NCBI GenBank assembly: GCA_005879815.1
Contig: VBKA01000005.1
Span: 1-14,428, forward strand
Reading direction: 5' to 3'
DNA: 14,428 nt
Origin: Chloroflexota bacterium
GTDB lineage: Bacteria > Chloroflexota > Limnocylindria > QHBO01
Made by a program: the position numbers and the translations under genes
Shown here: piece after piece, positions 1 through 6,441 of the stretch
Layout: each line of letters begins with the position of its first letter
Position numbering within the stretch: the first letter of the stretch is position 1
Notes under the pieces: model-generated
What the model saw: only the letters and a program-made list of their open reading frames with translations
The model's database searches: none
Told to the model about the DNA's origin: nothing

Positions 1-148
1 GCAGACGGCCATCCGGAGACGTGGCCTCCAGAATCCGGTCGGCGTGCCCACCGCCTCCGACCGTGCAGTCAGCCACGGAGCTGCCAGCCCTGAGCGCGAG
101 GAGGGCGAGAACCTCCTCGACGAGGACCGGCAGGTGCCCTTCTCCCAT
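1..148 (-). CDS. rsmH: 16S rRNA m4C1402 methyltransferase RsmH (MraW), N-terminal fragment
   Basis: RsmH methylates N4 of C1402 in the 16S rRNA decoding site using S-adenosylmethionine. Only the first 49 codons are in the window; the gene runs off the left edge. The translation begins MGEGHLPVLVEEVLALL, then has the SAM-binding loop DCTVGGGGHADRILE. This matches the family opening HxPVLxxEVLxxL...DxTxGxGGH. The ATG at 146-148 is preceded, with an 8-nt gap, by AGAGAGG, a good Shine-Dalgarno; a GTG three codons earlier is the only close alternative. It lies 90 nt downstream of mraZ in the same direction, the usual order at the start of the dcw (division and cell wall) cluster, so it is probably cotranscribed from the mraZ promoter. 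The identification is firm from the motif plus context; completeness cannot be judged. Confidence 0.92.
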   Translation of the reverse strand, partial: MGEGHLPVLVEEVLALLALRAGSSVADCTVGGGGHADRILEATSPDGRL

Positions 149-238
149 GGACCGCACCTCTCTGGTCGGATGACGGGCCGATCGGCCCGGAGACGCATCG
201 AATGGAGCGGCGCCGCTCGCGTCATGACGGTGCGCCGC

Positions 239-688
239 CTAGATCCCGAGGTCCTGCAGGTGTGCCGCCAGCTCCTCTGGCGCGTCCTCGATCTTGGCCC
301 GGTACGGCTGCCAGGCCGATGGCGCCCAGATCTCGAGGTGATCCAGCGCACCCACGATGACGACCTCGCCCTCCGATAGGCCCGCGTACTCGCGCAGGTA
401 GGAGGGCACCAACAGCCGACCCTGCCGATCGAGCTCGATGTCGATGGCCCCCGACGACATGAAGCGGACGAACTCGCGAGCGTTTGGGTTGGTGCGCGGC
501 AGGCCTCGGATCTTCTCGGCCAGCGAGCTCCACTCCTCGGACGGGAAGACGCCCAGGCAGCGATCCAGCCAGCGGGCGAGGGTCGCGCCTTGCCCCAGGC
601 GCGAACGGAAGCGCGCCGGGATCGCGATGCGACCGCGATCGTCGAGCGCGTGGCGGAACTCGCCGGTGAGAAACGATGCCTGGGCCAT
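239..688 (-). CDS. mraZ: Transcriptional regulator MraZ
   Basis: MraZ is a DNA-binding regulator that sits first in the dcw cluster and represses its own promoter in the bacteria where it has been studied. The 149-residue product has the usual family length (about 140-150). It shows two SpoVT/AbrB-like half-domains, each with the DxxGR signature: DDRGRIAIPARFR at about residues 16-28 and DRQGRLLVPSYLR at about 88-99. The N-terminal FLTGEFRHALD is also typical. The ATG at 686-688 is the natural start; only a weak purine-rich GAGA precedes it. A strong sigma70-type promoter and a five-unit 10-bp repeat array lie immediately upstream (696-770), exactly where MraZ binding sites are expected. rsmH follows 90 nt downstream. 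Nothing looks damaged. Confidence 0.96.
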   Translation of the reverse strand: MAQASFLTGEFRHALDDRGRIAIPARFRSRLGQGATLARWLDRCLGVFPSEEWSSLAEKIRGLPRTNPNAREFVRFMSSGAIDIELDRQGRLLVPSYLREYAGLSEGEVVIVGALDHLEIWAPSAWQPYRAKIEDAPEELAAHLQDLGI

Positions 689-695
689 GTCGGGT

Positions 696-745
696 CTCTA
701 CCACTGCTCCCCATTTCGCCCCATTTGGACCCACTGGCCGCCATT
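696..745 (-). promoter_or_regulatory. MraZ operator: five 10-bp direct repeats
   Basis: Read on the minus strand, five consecutive decamers follow one another without a gap: AATGGCGGCC, AGTGGGTCCA, AATGGGGCGA, AATGGGGAGC, AGTGGTAGAG. The TGG cores sit at plus positions 741, 731, 721, 711 and 701, a strict 10-bp period. The consensus ARTGGG fits the TGGG-type boxes at about one helical turn spacing described for MraZ operators. The first unit overlaps the -10 hexamer; the last ends 7 nt before the mraZ ATG, so bound MraZ would cover the -10, the start point and the leader. The repeats are seen in the sequence; binding by MraZ is inferred from family knowledge. Confidence 0.88.
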
Positions 746-770
746 CTACAGGCCGTGACCGCCCCGTCAA
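743..770 (-). promoter_or_regulatory. mraZ promoter (TTGACG-16-TAGAAT)
   Basis: On the minus strand a -35 hexamer TTGACG (765-770) is followed after 16 bp by a -10 hexamer TAGAAT (743-748). Each matches the sigma70 consensus at five or four of six positions. The predicted start point is near 736, giving a leader of about 48 nt. The -10 shares bases with the most distal MraZ box. Confidence 0.8.
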
Positions 771-853
771 GGGATTTCGCGCGCAGATTTGTCCGGGGAG
801 CCGCGAGGGGCGAATCAGCCGGTCGGTGACAGGCTGAGGGGAGCGAGAGGGGC

Positions 854-1735
854 CTACACCTGGTCGGGCGGAAGCACGATCGCGTGCTCCTGGCCATTGG
901 GGGAGCGGTACAACTTCCGAATCTCGAAAGCGCCGGATTGCCCGGCGAGGTAGGACCAGCCGGCTAGGCCGCCATCGAGCGTGCGCCAATGGCGAAGACC
1001 GTTCGCGGCTGTCACGGGCTGCACCCGGGCGTGGGAGAAGCGGGCAAAGGTGATCGACCGCGCCTCGGCGAGGTTCCCCGCGTCGTCGACCTTGTAGAGC
1101 TGATACGTTTCGGGCCCTACGCCGACCTGGTAGGCAACAAAGGTGTCGCTGGGGTTCGGGGTCGGCAGCGGCGTCGGAGTCGCGAGCCCGGTCGCGCTGC
1201 CGCTTGGGCCAACGGTCCCACTGGCGGTCGCAGTTGGACTCACGCTCGGGAGGACGCCGACGCCCGGGTTCCGCCCGAGCAGATACCAGCCACCCGCCCC
1301 CACCGCGGCGACGAGCACCAGCAGGAGCGGGAGGACGACCATCCACGGTCGTCGAGCCGGGCGCTCTGCCGCAGGGCGAAGCTTGGGCGGCGGAGGTGGC
1401 GGCAGCGCGACGTGCGGCTGCGGCCTTCGCAGGGCCTCGAGCTCCTCGGTCGGAATCACCAGCACGCCGCGCAGGTACCTGGGGCAGTTCGAGTATCCCC
1501 GCTCCAGGCAGACGTGCCGCTGCTGCTCGTCGGAGAGGGGCGCGGGATCGCCAAAGGCGTAGCAGCGGTGCTCGGCGTTGGGCTCGGGTTGGTAGCCGGC
1601 GCGGTCGCTCGCCAGGCCCAGGAAGGGGCAAACGTGCTCCGGGCGCTTGGCGAGCTGTTCGAAAAGCGCGCGTCGCTCGGCTTCGCGAGTCTCTTCAGCT
1701 CGCGCGACGTCCTCGCGTTTGCGCCGTCCGAACAA
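854..1735 (-). CDS. Single-pass membrane protein with N-terminal four-cysteine box, function unknown
   Basis: The product (293 residues) has a clear architecture but no assigned function. Residues 1-35 are charged and probably helical. A Cys-box follows at about 36-87: CPFLGLASD, then HRCYAFGDP, then QQRHVCLERGYSNCPRY, giving C36, C58, C76, C84 plus H57 as possible metal ligands. A poly-proline stretch (112-117) and basic residues precede one membrane segment at about 131-153 (VVLPLLLVLVAAVGAGG). A Ser/Thr/Pro/Gly linker (160-196) leads to a C-terminal domain of about 95 residues, predicted outside the cell by the positive-inside rule. I recognise the CPFLGL...HRCY...CL...CPRY pattern from proteins of Chloroflexota, usually on the cytoplasmic side of similar anchors; that recollection is not checked. 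The start is TTG at 1733-1735, with AAGGGA 7 nt upstream; no ATG fits before the Cys box. It stops 83 nt before the mraZ -35 and is probably a separate unit. Confidence 0.8.
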   Translation of the reverse strand: MFGRRKREDVARAEETREAERRALFEQLAKRPEHVCPFLGLASDRAGYQPEPNAEHRCYAFGDPAPLSDEQQRHVCLERGYSNCPRYLRGVLVIPTEELEALRRPQPHVALPPPPPPKLRPAAERPARRPWMVVLPLLLVLVAAVGAGGWYLLGRNPGVGVLPSVSPTATASGTVGPSGSATGLATPTPLPTPNPSDTFVAYQVGVGPETYQLYKVDDAGNLAEARSITFARFSHARVQPVTAANGLRHWRTLDGGLAGWSYLAGQSGAFEIRKLYRSPNGQEHAIVLPPDQV

Positions 1736-1863
1736 TAGAGCGTCCCTTGCCTCTGGCGCGCCCTGGACCAGGCAGCGGCCGAGCGGCGCGCGCTGAGTCT
1801 AGCGTTCCGCCGGTGGCCACGACGATCCCGAGGTCGGATGGTGGCGGGGGTACCAAGGCACCA

Positions 1864-1893
1864 TTGAGGTACCGGTTCTTGGGTCCCTAGGCT
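1864..1893 (+). promoter_or_regulatory. Candidate promoter for the small Cys protein gene
   Basis: TTGAGG (1864-1869), 18 bp, then TAGGCT (1888-1893) resembles a GC-rich sigma70 promoter, about 54 nt before the ATG at 1947. The -35 overlaps the second of two GGTACC palindromes (1849-1854 and 1868-1873). The hexamer matches are moderate, so this is a candidate only. Confidence 0.4.
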
Positions 1894-1946
1894 ACGCATG
1901 GCGAAGTGTCGCCGGTCGACGATCGGCGGCTGGCCGGGAGGCGCAG

Positions 1947-2183
1947 ATGGCCGTTGAACCAATCGATTCCAGCGTGCGGGCGTCGATCCCTCGCGGGGGT
2001 CGAATCCGCCGCTGTCGCGTGCGCCACGTGGCCATCCTGCCCGGACCGCAGCGCTCTCTGGTCCAGGTGACATGCCTGCTTGGCGGGGTCGAGCACCCCC
2101 TGCCACTCGGATCGATGGACGAGGCGCGCCCCATCTGCAACGCCTGCACCGCTCGCACGGTCTGGCGCGCTGATGAAGGGTGA
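1947..2183 (+). CDS. Small cysteine-bearing (putative zinc-binding) protein, function unknown
   Basis: This 78-residue product matches no family I can name. It carries C23 (RRCRV), H27, C43 (VTC), H50 and a CNAC knuckle (C64, C67), which could bind zinc. The N-terminal 20 residues look disordered and the rest is compact, with hydrophobic stretches HVAILPG and SLVQVTCLL. Support for it being real is independent of homology: GGGAGG lies 5 nt before the ATG, a near-ideal Shine-Dalgarno; about three quarters of its codons end in G or C; a plausible promoter lies upstream. It is a lone gene diverging from the Cys-box membrane protein and ending 32 nt before the 3' end of rnpB. Overlapping minus-strand frames lack comparable start signals. 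I am moderately sure it is a gene and unsure of any role. Confidence 0.6.
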   Translation: MAVEPIDSSVRASIPRGGRIRRCRVRHVAILPGPQRSLVQVTCLLGGVEHPLPLGSMDEARPICNACTARTVWRADEG

Positions 2184-2215
2184 CTTGGTCGCCGAGATAG
2201 CCCTAACCCGAAAAT

Positions 2216-2541
2216 CCCTGGAGAGCGGCCTGTAAGCCGAGTTCTGTCCCGGTGCGGCGTCGCCGCCGTCCGGTGACGGCCATCCCTCTGTGCGACCTAC
2301 CCGAGGGCTGAGCGAGCCACCTGCTGCGACGCGAACGTCGCCTTTCGCCCTCCTATTCGGTCTTGCTCCGGCTCGAGCTTGCCTCGTTTCACTCCCGCTT
2401 GCGCGGGCATCGTCACTGTGGCGCTGGTCCTCGCCTCACGGCGGACGGGCGTTACCCGCGAGCCTGCTCTATGGAGCTCGGACTTTCCTCGGACGCCGCC
2501 TTTCGACGATCGCGCCCGCGGCCGTCCGGCCGCCTCCAGGG
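2216..2541 (-). ncRNA. rnpB: RNase P RNA, bacterial type A-like
   Basis: This is the catalytic RNA of RNase P, which removes 5' leaders from pre-tRNAs. On the minus strand it contains the universal block GAGGAAAGTCCGAGCTCC with ATAGAGCAGG (plus 2463-2489), then GCCACAGTGACG, GTGAAACG, GGAGCAAGACCGAATAGG, CTCGGGTAGGTCGC, AGAGGGATGGCCG, and the 3' block ACAGAACTCGGCTTACAGGCC. All fall in the expected order. P1 is long: CCCTGGAGGCGGCC at the 5' end pairs with GGCCGC-T-CTCCAGGG at the 3' end, with a single bulged T. This sets the limits at about 2216 and 2541, roughly 326 nt, on the short side for type A. The P15 loop reads GAGGCAAGCTC, so the usual GGU that contacts the tRNA 3' end is GGC here. 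A TTTT run follows P1 on the 3' side. There is no doubt about identity. Confidence 0.97.
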
Positions 2542-2547
2542 ACGGCC

Positions 2548-2553
2548 ATTGTA
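2548..2553 (-). promoter_or_regulatory. rnpB promoter -10 element
   Basis: TACAAT on the minus strand lies about 6 nt before the first base of the P1 helix (2541), which is exactly where a start point for rnpB would be needed. No convincing -35 hexamer is visible 16-18 bp upstream. The element sits in the 56-nt gap after the membrane-protein gene ending at 2598. Confidence 0.6.
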
Positions 2554-2597
2554 CCGATGCGAACGCCTGTTCGGGAGGTGTCGCTTCGCTAGCTGCA

Positions 2598-3023
2598 TCA
2601 GAGCCGAGATCCCGTGGCCCGGCCACGCCGGGCCCGCTCGATGGCGATCGCCACGAAGGCCCCGCTCAGGACGACTGCCCCGATGTCGGCGTAGCCCGTG
2701 CTGAGCGCCCAGCGCAGCTCATCGGCCATGTAGCCAAGCCCACCGTCCGCCGCGGGCTGGGCGTCGATCAGCCGCAGGCCCATCCACGAAGGCACGAGGC
2801 TCCCTGTCGATGCCAGGGCAGCACCGATGGCGGCCGGCGTGGACACCGCGGCAGCAACCAGGAAGGCGACTGTGACGACCAGCGTGCCGATGACGAAGAG
2901 CGCGATGTCGAAGCGGTCGGTATTGGCGGCACTGTCGTAGACCATGCGCACCACGACCCTGGCCAAGATGCCGACAACCCCGCCGACCAGCAGCCCGGCG
3001 ACCGTCCGCAGCCACCCGTTCAT
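2598..3023 (-). CDS. Small integral membrane protein, function unknown
   Basis: The product (141 residues) is mostly hydrophobic, and I do not recognise the family. Likely membrane segments are at about 7-28 (TVAGLLVGGVVGILARVVV), 39-61 (IALFVIGTLVVTVAFLVAA) and 112-129 (DIGAVVLSGAFVAIAI), with a weaker one near 63-83. The tail after 130 is basic (RARRGRATGSR), suggesting it faces the cytoplasm. The ATG at 3021-3023 is preceded at 7 nt by GAGGA, which overlaps the stop region of rnhA; the intergenic gap is only 10 nt. It is therefore likely the last gene of the idh-sdh-rnhA transcription unit and ends 44 nt before the rnpB -10. The coding assignment is good because of start signals and coherent hydrophobicity; function is open. 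Confidence 0.75.
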   Translation of the reverse strand: MNGWLRTVAGLLVGGVVGILARVVVRMVYDSAANTDRFDIALFVIGTLVVTVAFLVAAAVSTPAAIGAALASTGSLVPSWMGLRLIDAQPAADGGLGYMADELRWALSTGYADIGAVVLSGAFVAIAIERARRGRATGSRL

Positions 3024-3033
3024 CGATCTGTCC

Positions 3034-3501
3034 TCAGGTCGAGTCAGCGCGGCGGGCAGCGCCCTTCGGCTGATCGATGGCCACGTTCGAGAGCCGATCC
3101 GCTTCGGCGTTCAAGGCGCGCGGCACGTGGCCGACCGTGTAGCCCTCCAGCCTGGCCAGCTGCGCCATGACTCGCGAGTGGATCGGCTTGAGGTCGGGGT
3201 GCTTCACCTTGTAGATCCCCGCGATCTGGCGGGCGACCAGCTCCGAATCCATGCGCAGATCGACGTGCGTGGCGCCCAGGCGCAGCGCCTCGTCCAGAGC
3301 GGCTTCCACGGCGCTCCACTCGGCGACGTTGTTGGTGCGCACGCCGAGGTAGGTCGCCAGCTCTGCGAGCGTGTCCCCCGTCTCGGCGTCGCGCAGGATG
3401 GCGCCTAGCCCGGCGGGGCCGGGGTTGCCGCGGGCGGCGCCATCGGTGTAGATCAGCAGGCGCCGATGCGGCCGGCTGCTGGCCGTCGCGGCCTCAGGCA
3501 C
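3034..3501 (-). CDS. RNase HI family protein
   Basis: Family members cut the RNA strand of RNA-DNA hybrids (R-loops, Okazaki primers). The 155-residue product shows all four acidic active-site positions of the RNase H fold: D20 in YTDGAARGNPGPAG, E61 in NNVAEWSAV, D85 in LRMDSELV and D135 in NAEADRLSN. It belongs to the shorter bacterial RNase HI-like branch (reverse-transcriptase-like RNase H) rather than the E. coli RnhA branch, since I see no basic protrusion insert; for that reason I withhold the gene symbol. The start is GTG at 3499-3501, overlapping the sdhB stop by 8 nt, so translation is probably coupled. The residues before about 14 are not conserved in type. It sits at the end of the TCA operon with no obvious functional link. 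Confidence 0.88.
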   Translation of the reverse strand: MPEAATASSRPHRRLLIYTDGAARGNPGPAGLGAILRDAETGDTLAELATYLGVRTNNVAEWSAVEAALDEALRLGATHVDLRMDSELVARQIAGIYKVKHPDLKPIHSRVMAQLARLEGYTVGHVPRALNAEADRLSNVAIDQPKGAARRADST

Positions 3502-4198
3502 GCCCGGCCTGCTTGATCTCCTGGGTCACCTCGAGGATCGCGCGCGTCACGTTGATCCCGCGCGGGCAGGCCTCGACGCAGTTGAAGACCGTCCTGCAGC
3601 GCCACACTCCGTCCGCGTCGGCCATCAGCTCCAGGCGCTCCTCGTGGGCAGTGTCGCGGCTGTCGAAGATGAACCGATGAGCGTTGACGATTGCGGCCGG
3701 ACCCACGTAGTCGGGATTGGTCCAGAAGACCGGGCAGGCCGTGGTGCACGCCGCGCACAGGATGCAGCGCGAGGTGTCCTCGTACAGCTCACGGTCCGCT
3801 GGTGACTGCCGGCGTTCCTTGCCGTCCTCCGGGATCTCATCGTTGACCAGGTACGGCATGGCGGCCCGATACTTCGCCCAGAAGTCCTCCATGTCCACGA
3901 GCAGGTCCTTGACGACCGGGACGCCCCGCAGCGGCTCGACGCTGATCTTCCTGCCGGCGTCCTTGACGAGGTACTCACAGGCGAGCCGGTTGCGGCCGTT
4001 GATGAGCATCGCATCCGAGCCGCACACCCCGTGAGCACAGGAGCGCCGGAACGTCAGGGTTCCATCGCGATACCACTTGACCTGGTGCAGCAGGTCGAGG
4101 ACGCGGTCGGATGGCTCGGCTTCGAGGGCATACACCTCCCAGTGCGGCTCGTCGTCGAGCTCGGGGTTGTAGCGGCGGATGCGGAGCTGAACCTCCAT
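3494..4198 (-). CDS. sdhB: Succinate dehydrogenase iron-sulfur subunit
   Basis: SdhB passes electrons from the flavin of SdhA through three iron-sulfur clusters to quinone at the membrane. The 234-residue product has the N-terminal [2Fe-2S] motif SCAHGVCGSD...C, with C54, C59 and C74 and Asp (D62) where many homologues have the third Cys; E. coli SdhB also has Asp there. The C-terminal domain has CILCAACTTACP (C145, C148, C151, C155) and C201...C207...C211P, completing the [4Fe-4S] and [3Fe-4S] ligand sets. The start at 4196-4198 (MEVQLRIRRYNP) is chosen because it begins the family-like sequence and lies 5 nt after the sdhA stop. The frame stays open for 87 more codons upstream, but that is antisense-free low-complexity sequence inside sdhA. 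It overlaps the RNase H gene by 8 nt. Confidence 0.95.
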   Translation of the reverse strand: MEVQLRIRRYNPELDDEPHWEVYALEAEPSDRVLDLLHQVKWYRDGTLTFRRSCAHGVCGSDAMLINGRNRLACEYLVKDAGRKISVEPLRGVPVVKDLLVDMEDFWAKYRAAMPYLVNDEIPEDGKERRQSPADRELYEDTSRCILCAACTTACPVFWTNPDYVGPAAIVNAHRFIFDSRDTAHEERLELMADADGVWRCRTVFNCVEACPRGINVTRAILEVTQEIKQAGRA

Positions 4199-4203
4199 CG
4201 GTC

Positions 4204-5990
4204 TCAGTAGACCCTCGCCTTGGGCTCGAACTTGGTGATCGTCACCGGCTTGTAGTCGAGGCGCGGCGGCTCGCCGTCCTCGCCCATGAACGCCAGGCTG
4301 TGCCGCAGCCATCGCTTGTCGTTGCGCTGGGGGTGGTCCTCGCGCGCGTGCGCGCCTCGACTCTCCCTGCGAGCGAGGGCGGAGGCTACCGTAGCTTCCG
4401 CACAGTCCAGCAGGTAGCCGAGCTCGAGCGCTTCGCCGAGATCGGTGTTGTAGCGGCAACCCTTGTCCTCGACATGGAGATTCGCGGCGCGCTCCTTCAA
4501 CCGGGCGACCTCGTCACGCGCCTCCGCCAGCAGCTGCTCCGTGCGAAAGACACCGCATTTGGTGAACATCACCTCCTGCAGCTCCTCGCGAATCACCGCC
4601 GGGCGCTCGCCGCGAGCACTGTTGAGCAGCCTCGTGACGTGTCCACCGACCGCCGTCTCTGCTTGAGGATCAGGCTCCGGCGCGGATGCCTGGCGGATGT
4701 CCTGCGCCATCGCCATCCCGGCGCGGCGGCCGAACACCAGGAGGTCGAGCAACGAGTTGGTGCCGAGCCGATTGGCTCCATGCACGCTGACGCAGGCGCA
4801 CTCGCCGGCCGCGTAGAAGCCGGGCACCACCGCCTGTCGCCTCCTGCTCAGCGCTCCCAGCACACGCCCGTCGACGTCGGTCGGGATGCCGCCCATCGCG
4901 TAGTGCGCGGTCGGCTGAATCGGCACGAGGTCGTGCAGCGGATCGAGCCCGAAGTAGGTGCGGATGAAGCCGCTCATGTCGGGCAGTTTCTTGTTGAGGA
5001 CCTCATCGCCGAGATGCCGGACGTCAAGGTAGACGTAGTCCTTGCCATCGATCCCCCGTCCTTCGGCGATCTCGAGGTAGATCGAGCGGCTCACGACGTC
5101 GCGGCTGGCGAGGTCCTTCATGGTCGGGGCATAGCGCTCCATGAAACGCTCGCCGCGATCGTTGACCAGGAATCCGCCCTCGCCCCGCATCGCCTCCGAC
5201 AGCAGGAACCCGAGTCGGTACATGCCGGTCGGGTGGAACTGGAAGAACTCCATGTCCTCGAGCGGTACGGGATCGCCACCCCGTCTCCGGTCAGGGTGTG
5301 CGCGTTGCTGGTGACCTTGAACATCTTGCCGAAGCCCCCGGTCGCGAAGAGCACGCCGGGTGCCCGGAAGGTGTGAACCTCGGTGGTCGCCAGCTCCAGC
5401 GCCAGGACGCCTGTGACCGGGCCCTGCGCGCCGCCCGGCATCAGCAGGTCGAGGACCTGGAACTCGTCGAAGAAGGTGACCTCGTGGCGGATGCACTGCT
5501 GGTAGAGGGTATGGAGGATGGCGTGCCCTGTCCGGTCGGCGGCGAAGCAGCTGCGCCGCACGGGGCCTTCGCCGTAGTTCCGGGTGTGGCCGCCGAAGCG
5601 GCGTTGGTCGATGAGCCCTTCCGGGGTGCGGTTGAACGGCATGCCGAGGTGCTCGAGGTTGATGATCGTCTCCACCGCGTCGCGGCACATCACCTCGGCG
5701 GCGTCCTGGTCGACGAGGTAATCACCCCCCTTGACCGTGTCGAACCAGTGCCACTCCCAATGGTCTTCCTCGGTGTTGCCGAGCGCCGCGCACACGCCGC
5801 CCTGAGCCGCCCCGGTGTGTGATCGGCTCGGGTAGAGCTTGCTGATGACGCCCACCTTCGCCTTGGGCCCCAGCTCCTTCTTCAGCTCGAGCGCGGCGTA
5901 CAGGCCAGCTCCACCGGCACCCACTACTACGGCGTCCAGCAGGTGGACGTTGAGGCCTGGGGGCGGCGAGACGCGCAGGGCCGGCAGCAT
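4204..5990 (-). pseudogene. sdhA: Succinate dehydrogenase flavoprotein subunit, frameshifted
   Basis: SdhA oxidises succinate to fumarate with covalent FAD. The gene is read in two frames. The first, from ATG 5990 (4 nt after sdhD) for about 243 codons, holds the dinucleotide fold VVVGAGGAGLYAALEL (21-36), the flavin-attachment histidine H58 in SRSHTGAAQGG, and HTRNYGEGPVRR. It then leaves frame after GDGVAIPYR and stops at 5118. The second, from about 5262 to 4204, carries PLEDMEFFQFHPTG, SRDVVSRSIYLEI, QPTAHYAMGG and RLGTNSLLDLLVFGRRAG, and ends FEPKARVY. Homologues read ...R-A-G-V/M-P-L-x-DME, so three residues are missing. Adding 13 nt at 5262-5268 restores both residues and frame and gives 599 codons, a normal length. 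GTACCGC at the joint suggests loss between two copies of that heptamer. It is a pseudogene as written; sequencing or assembly error is equally possible. Confidence 0.9.
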
Positions 5991-5994
5991 CGGT

Positions 5995-6441
5995 CTAGGT
6001 GAATGGTCCGACGGCCGGCGACGTCGCCGGATTGAAGCCGATGATCACGATCATGCCCAGGATCAGCCACAGCACGGTGACGGCGCCGAGCGACACGAGC
6101 AAGAGCGCGCGCAGGCCTCCGCGGCCCACGAAGTCGCCGATGACGATCCGCGTCCCATTGACCCCGTGGATGAGCGCCAGCACCAGCAGCAGGAAGTCGT
6201 AGACACGCCAGAAGGGATTGCCCCATCGGCTGGTCACGAAGCCGAAGTCGACCGGCTGGCCGGTGAGCTGCACGAGCACGTGCATGATCAGCATGTGGCC
6301 CAGGGCGAGGATCACGAGGGCCAGTCCGGAGATGCGCATGAAGTACCACATGAAGCGCTCGAAGCCGGGGTTCTCGGGTCGAACGCGCGCGGCGCGCGAG
6401 GGGTTCTTCCCCGAGAGGTAGATCGTCCGCAGGCGGGTCAT
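5995..6441 (-). CDS. sdhD: Succinate dehydrogenase membrane anchor subunit
   Basis: This is the second hydrophobic anchor of complex II, helping bind heme b and quinone. From ATG 6441 the product has 148 residues with three membrane segments at about 31-58, 79-101 and 112-136. H92 in LIHGVNGTRIV occupies the position of the second-helix heme ligand of E. coli SdhD (H-x3-G). Two more histidines, H49 and H54, lie in helix 1. The start codon overlaps the sdhC stop as ATGA, and the stop is 4 nt before sdhA, so translational coupling is likely. A longer open frame upstream is antisense-free overlap with sdhC and is not used. Assignment as D rather than C rests on gene order; the two anchors resemble each other. 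Confidence 0.88.
   Translation of the reverse strand: MTRLRTIYLSGKNPSRAARVRPENPGFERFMWYFMRISGLALVILALGHMLIMHVLVQLTGQPVDFGFVTSRWGNPFWRVYDFLLLVLALIHGVNGTRIVIGDFVGRGGLRALLLVSLGAVTVLWLILGMIVIIGFNPATSPAVGPFT

Noticed and set aside
222..1631. A 469-codon open frame on the minus strand spanning mraZ and the Cys-box gene
   Set aside because: It is arginine- and proline-rich with no domain, and it runs in another frame over two well-supported genes and the mraZ promoter; a GC-rich shadow.
1736..1946. A further small gene or RNA in the gap between the two divergent Cys genes
   Set aside because: I see only the candidate promoter and the GGTACC pair; no open frame with a start signal and no tRNA-like or riboswitch-like fold.
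2184..2215. Intrinsic terminator between the small Cys gene and rnpB
   Set aside because: No local hairpin followed by a T-run is present on either strand; the TTTT next to P1 follows a long-range helix, not a local stem.
2379..3170. A 263-codon plus-strand frame across rnpB and the membrane-protein gene
   Set aside because: It begins inside the RNase P RNA and is antisense to a gene with a good start and membrane segments; composition is not protein-like.
5255..5275. Programmed ribosomal frameshifting in sdhA
   Set aside because: A -1 shift would join the frames, but there is no slippery heptamer and conserved residues would still be missing, so a deletion explains it better.
4111..5376. 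A 421-codon plus-strand frame antisense to sdhA and sdhB
   Set aside because: sdhA and sdhB motifs occupy the minus strand throughout; the plus frame has no start signal or recognisable domain.
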